A stretch of DNA of 35,284 nt, taken from Tubiluchus corallicola (lineage: Eukaryota > Priapulida > Priapulimorpha > Priapulimorphida > Tubiluchidae). Below, piece by piece: positions 31,462 to 35,284 of this stretch (the stretch's first letter is position 1; each line of letters starts with the position of its first letter). The stretch is taken from positions 94,611-129,894 of the forward strand of contig JAQGDQ010000606.1 of NCBI GenBank assembly GCA_030141605.1, given 5' to 3'. The translations under genes were made by a program, and so were the position numbers. Under the pieces are notes generated by a model. The model was not told where the DNA came from. It saw only the letters and a list, made by a program, of their open reading frames with translations, and searched no databases.

Positions 31462-32145
31462 CAGTCTAGCCTCGTTATCTCGCCCCTCGTTATGCCGCCA
31501 AACTCATCTCTCGCCATAGAAAGTACCAGGACAGATTTCCTGCCTTGATATTTACCTCGTTAAGTCGCCACCCTCGCTTCTCGCCCTCGCCACGTCATGT
31601 TAGGATGAGTGCTTATGTAAACTATATTCGTTATGTCGCCAAACAGACAAACTCAGAGGTGAATCGATCAATACATATACCGCGTGTCGATCAATATAAC
31701 CGCGGTATGTAGACAATGCTGCTGTACTCGATAGACAGACATAATTAATCTAGTGTGTGTCTCACCAGGATTAGATTAGGAGTGCTGTGGTTGGTTAATG
31801 CACAGAGAAACTAAAGTGTCACCGATATCCTTACTCTATAACACCAAAGCTGTGAACATTTCTAAATCTTTTGCTAAGTTTATTGCATTTAAGTGTATAC
31901 TCGAAAAAGGTTTTTTAAATAAAAAAGTAACATTCTAAGATTATTTTTATGACATTTTTTCATTTCTGATTTAATGTTGATTGGTATCATAATGCTAAAT
32001 ATATTTTATATGTACATAGAGGAACACTATGTTAATCAACTATTATGTATATACATATAGACTAACTTCGTTATATTCCCGTTATCTCGCCTCTCGCCAA
32101 AAATTTGCCCTAGACAGACAGTGGCGAGATAACGAGGTTAGACTG
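31462..32145. mobile_element. Pogo/Tigger-like element (TCGTTATCTCGCC family), copy 2
   Basis: Same orientation and about 95% identical to 29368-29871 by eye, flanked by TA. It carries about 185 extra bases (roughly 31810-31996) that are either a nested insertion or sequence lost from copy 1. Confidence 0.9.
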
Positions 32146-32329
32146 TAATACCTTTATTAAGTACATTAATGAATGTGTAAAAAAATCAGGTTTTTACGTA
32201 CTGTAAAACTTTCATGATTTTGCCATCTTGAAAACAGTTTCGTCATAAGAAATTACAACCGCAACTTCCACAAAGCTTACGCACTTTCATTCACTTTAAG
32301 CACGAGGGAATCATTTAGCTATTTGCTTT

Positions 32330-32947
32330 TTAATTCACTGAATCTCTTCGAAGAAGTTTTCTTATGTGAGTAGAAACGATCCATGTCTCCACGATTAATC
32401 CGAGTAAGCGACCAAAAATCAACAAACAAAGGGTAAAATAACAAAGATTCGATTCCGTAAACCAAATTAAACTAGTGAAATATAATCTATCACGATATTT
32501 AATGAGGTAAATCCAAATAGGCAGTATATGCAGACCGCAGACAACAACTGTTCCCTGTATTGTTTTGAAGTTTTTCTCCATAATCTTTCGCACCAAGAAA
32601 GGCGCAGACTCAAAAGCCGACTTCCAGTCAACGCCGAATTGTTGAATGCATAAGAAGGTCAACCATTCAATTACACTCACAAAGTAACCCCATTTCAGCA
32701 CGTGTGACCACAAGAGACCGCGTCCGATATTGTCCGCCACCACATCCAACCAGGCCCCGAAAGATGAAGACTGATCATACTTTCTAGCAGCCCAGCCGTC
32801 AAAGTAATCCAACAAAGTTTGCAAACAGAAGGCAAGTAGAAACACTAGCGTGGTCTCCAAATACAGCCAGGCAATGAGTATTAGTAGTAACCGGAGATAG
32901 CCAATCAGGTTCGGAATGTAAAACAAGACACGAAAATCATTGCTCAT
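32330..32947 (-). CDS. CDP-alcohol phosphatidyltransferase, phosphatidylinositol-synthase-like
   Basis: Enzymes of this family join a CDP-activated lipid to an alcohol in the ER membrane; the closest resemblance is CDIPT, which makes phosphatidylinositol. The N-terminus RVLFYIPNLIGYLRL parallels human IFLFVPNLIGYARI. The catalytic motif is complete: Asp47, Asp50, Gly51, Ala54, Arg55, Gly64, Asp68, Asp72 (DYFDGWAARKYDQSSSFGAW then LDVVADN). Several hydrophobic helices follow. I chose the Met at 32947, giving 205 residues, close to human CDIPT (213). The frame is open 75 codons further, but that part is low complexity and an acceptor-like ctatatttcag lies about 45 bases upstream. The C-terminal half differs from CDIPT, so it may be a divergent paralogue with another substrate. 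One coding exon. Confidence 0.88.
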   Translation of the reverse strand: MSNDFRVLFYIPNLIGYLRLLLILIAWLYLETTLVFLLAFCLQTLLDYFDGWAARKYDQSSSFGAWLDVVADNIGRGLLWSHVLKWGYFVSVIEWLTFLCIQQFGVDWKSAFESAPFLVRKIMEKNFKTIQGTVVVCGLHILPIWIYLIKYRDRLYFTSLIWFTESNLCYFTLCLLIFGRLLGLIVETWIVSTHIRKLLRRDSVN

Positions 32948-33477
32948 TGTAAAATTTGGTAGATCACAGGTGCATGCAAAGGTAAAGCTGACTGAAATAT
33001 AGTAAGTAATTTTTTTATTTTTCTCCATAAATTTACAATAATTTGGCAATAAAAAACACAAAAATACAAACGAACATGGGAGAAAGGGTAGCGAAAAACC
33101 AAAGGTTATCGAATCAACCACCCTCCTCAGAAAGACAGTAAACAAAAAGACGCTAATGACAGCAGAAAACAACTATTAAAAAATACATAAACGTCCATAA
33201 ATACAAAAATACAACAACAGCAAAAAAACCCAAAAAACCAGTCGTTCCTAAATATAGTCAAACATTAAACATAATTATATATGGTTCAAAACACAAAAGA
33301 GAAAAGAAAATATTTTAATGTTCAGAAAAACAACATTTGTAAGACAAAAATTTCAAATAGCAAAAAGAAGAAAAGGTAAAAAAGCAAGATAAATTGCCCT
33401 GACAATTGCAATACATAATATTGCTAATTAACTATGTATCATTAAATAATGATAGATAATTAACAATTTCACTACAG
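32948..33477. other. Upstream region of the phosphatidyltransferase
   Basis: AT-rich; the open frame continuing from 32948 to 33172 is probably untranslated leader or intron. No promoter element can be assigned. Confidence 0.4.
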
Positions 33478-33770
33478 AAGATGACCACATTTTTCAAGTA
33501 AGTGACGAAGTAGACTGCAGTCCAAGCTCAGCACTAAGCGCAATCACCGGGTCTGTATTTTCGCTGCTACGGCCTTGCAAAAATCTTGTAGAAATTTTTA
33601 GCAGTCGTGGGATTGGGTTGCAACAAGTAGTGCTAACCAACCAATCACTTGAATCAGCATCCAATTCGCCGAGCAAACTGATATCAATAAAAAGTGGCAA
33701 TTTGCAAGAGCAAAAATACGTATTTTGTTCACGTACTGAAACGGATCACCTTGTCTGTGAAGCAAAATAA
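33478..33770 (+). CDS. Candidate exon of an unrecognised gene
   Basis: An acceptor-like caatttcactacag precedes an open frame (completing a codon with 2 bases) of 96 residues: DDHIFQVSDEVDCSPSSALS, then GSVFSLLRPCKNLVEIFSSR and SGNLQEQKYVFCSRTETDHL, ending TAA at 33768-33770. Composition is protein-like but no family is recognised. The minus strand is also open here, so direction is uncertain. Confidence 0.3.
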
Positions 33771-33771
33771 A

Positions 33772-34011
33772 ATGAAAATTATATACTTTGACCAAATGTT
33801 GGAATCGCCTAAAAACGACTCCCTGCTCGCCGCAAAAAGTCACGACATTTCACAAGAGGCGATATCTTCGAACACTTTGTGCTCTGATTCGCGTTATGCA
33901 GATGTTCCACATTGGTCACGTCACAGGTTAAAGATGGAGTACGTACAATTTCTCTTATTTTGGAATTCTGCCTGCCTAATGTCCACAATAGGCGCAGTGG
34001 GCGTATGGTGA
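33772..34011 (+). CDS. Candidate continuation of 33478-33770 in the +1 frame
   Basis: Starting at an ATG two bases past the preceding stop, the frame reads MKIIYFDQMLESPKNDSLLA, AAKSHDISQEAISSNTLCSD, then WSRHRLKMEYVQFL and ends at TGA. A cag|gttaaa junction near 33929 could be a donor. The one-base offset from the previous stretch suggests a frameshift, a separate gene or chance. No family recognised. Confidence 0.25.
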   Translation: MKIIYFDQMLESPKNDSLLAAKSHDISQEAISSNTLCSDSRYADVPHWSRHRLKMEYVQFLLFWNSACLMSTIGAVGVW

Positions 34012-35079
34012 TGTTGATGAAGATTTGTGTAAGATAGATAGGTGCTCGAAATCGGCCGAAAACTTGATATCGTTATATGTGGATGACCCTTTATAACACT
34101 CACTGTCTCCCCAACTCCACGGTTGCAAGTGAACTTTTTCTAAACCTTGATGTGACGTTTTTTCCGTACCTTTAATCGTGTTCTTTGCCATACTTTGTAC
34201 TCCTTCAAGAAGCTTAATATCTATCCTATAACGTGGATTTCATGGCTGTACTCTATACGCTGATTTCGATTTTACCGAGCTTTTGTACAATTTCATGCTG
34301 TATTGTATCTCGTACTGTAATTGCTTAAGCTACTGTAATTTTTGACTAAATGTCATTCATGCTGTATTGTATCTCGTACTGTAATTGCTTAAGCTACTGG
34401 TACTTAAGCTACCGGTTAACGCATTTGTCTACACTTGACAACGCATCGCAGCCCATGCTGTTGTAATAGTAACCATTTTAACAGTTAACTAAGACCTTAT
34501 TTAGTTCATTTTTTCTTGTTCTCAAGCAAAATCCTGCTAGTAAATCACTTTACGCACAGATTAATATACAATTAAGTAAAGACCACAGAAAACAACTGAA
34601 GTTACTGAACAGATGCAGCACATGGCTTTGCTTTACCTATAAATCACCTCACGGATCAGTTAAAATGCATTGCTATGGTACACTTAACCAATGACCTACA
34701 GCAACTGCACGTGTGCACAATGAAACTGTGAAAAGGCTTATTAAATAAATAAATAAATAGAATATTTACATAAATAAGTAATTTATCTGTGACCAATGAT
34801 GAAAATGAAAAGCAATTTAAAAAAAAACACAAACAATTATTTACCAATACTCTGAGATCAAATGTTATATCGGACAATAAACCAGTGTTAGAACTGAAAG
34901 TCATAGAAGTTACATTTACAGTTCCAGTATGAAATACTGGCTTGGATCTGGACTGAGTTTTTTATTTATATTCAAATTTTTGTTTTGTTTGCTAATTTAA
35001 ATGTTGTTTATCTTTTTTATTTTCTTTTTTGTTTTCAAACTGTTGATTATTATTTACTTCTGCATATCCACTAGACAGG
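34012..35079. repeat. Sequence with a 64-bp direct duplication, otherwise empty
   Basis: catgctgtattgtatctcgt starts at 34294 and 34358, with the next 24 bases also repeated. No gene is seen in the rest. Confidence 0.7.
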
Positions 35080-35220
35080 TTACTTAATTTTCTTTAAATT
35101 TGGATAGGATTGGTGCTTTTTGTCACTCTGTCTCTTTCTGTCTTTATTATATTTTTTGGTTTTGCTTGTTTTCATTGTGTAAAAATTTTGGGACAAATAA
35201 ATTAGTTACTTACTTACTTG
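35080..35220 (+). mobile_element. Possible LINE 3' tail
   Basis: gggacaaataaattag followed by (TTAC)n resembles a retroelement 3' end. No coding remnant was found upstream. Confidence 0.35.
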
Positions 35221-35284
35221 CCTGGTTACATGCTGAAACTGGTTACATAAAATTAGATATGAACATAATCATTAATAAATGCTA

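Noticed and set aside
33598-33843. Minus-strand 81-codon frame
   Set aside because: It is antisense to the candidate + strand exon and I could not find a better case for it, though direction there stays uncertain.

Overview
The window is eukaryotic and almost certainly from a non-vertebrate animal. It is AT-rich, has GT-AG introns, and carries metazoan-type genes (LRRK2-like kinase, ARL6, a phosphatidylinositol-synthase-like enzyme) among many transposon fragments and tandem repeats. I cannot name the species; a marine invertebrate is an inference from gene and repeat style only.

Bases 1-19426 (+ strand) hold the 3' part of one large gene, a LRRK2-like Roco kinase. I joined 13 exons by reading frame and splice signals. 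They give a continuous 727-residue C-terminus: a Cys-rich linker, a complete kinase domain, a WD40 domain and a C-terminal tail ending in TAA at 19424-19426. All 12 junctions keep frame. LRR, ROC and most of COR must lie upstream of base 1. The introns are packed with repeats: trinucleotide tracts (one with 80 uninterrupted CAGs), a 22-copy 94-bp satellite, smaller minisatellites, 3' ends of LINEs, and non-autonomous pogo/Tigger-like, piggyBac-like and hAT-like elements.

From 19427 to 26485 I see no confident gene: a 46-bp minisatellite, two hAT-like elements with exact 8-bp target duplications, a 158-bp tandem repeat, another inverted-repeat element, and copies of repeats also found in the kinase introns. 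A short minus-strand exon-like stretch (20548-20672) sits against one hAT element.

26486-27067 (- strand) is ARL6/BBS3, complete in a single exon. 27068-32329 is mostly empty apart from a LINE 3' fragment, two copies of one pogo-like element and a 20-bp tandem repeat. 32330-32947 (- strand) is a single-exon CDP-alcohol phosphatidyltransferase resembling phosphatidylinositol synthase. 33478-34011 (+ strand) holds two adjacent open stretches that may be exons of an unrecognised gene, offset by one frame. The remainder to 35284 is low-complexity sequence with a duplicated segment and a LINE-like tail.

The three recognised genes have no obvious shared pathway. The main points of interest are the kinase activation-loop motif (Asp-Tyr-Ser where human LRRK2 has Asp-Tyr-Gly), a LINE insertion in a coding exon whose flanking duplication recreated the splice acceptor, the very long CAG tract, and several transposon families sharing termini and internal short-motif repeats.
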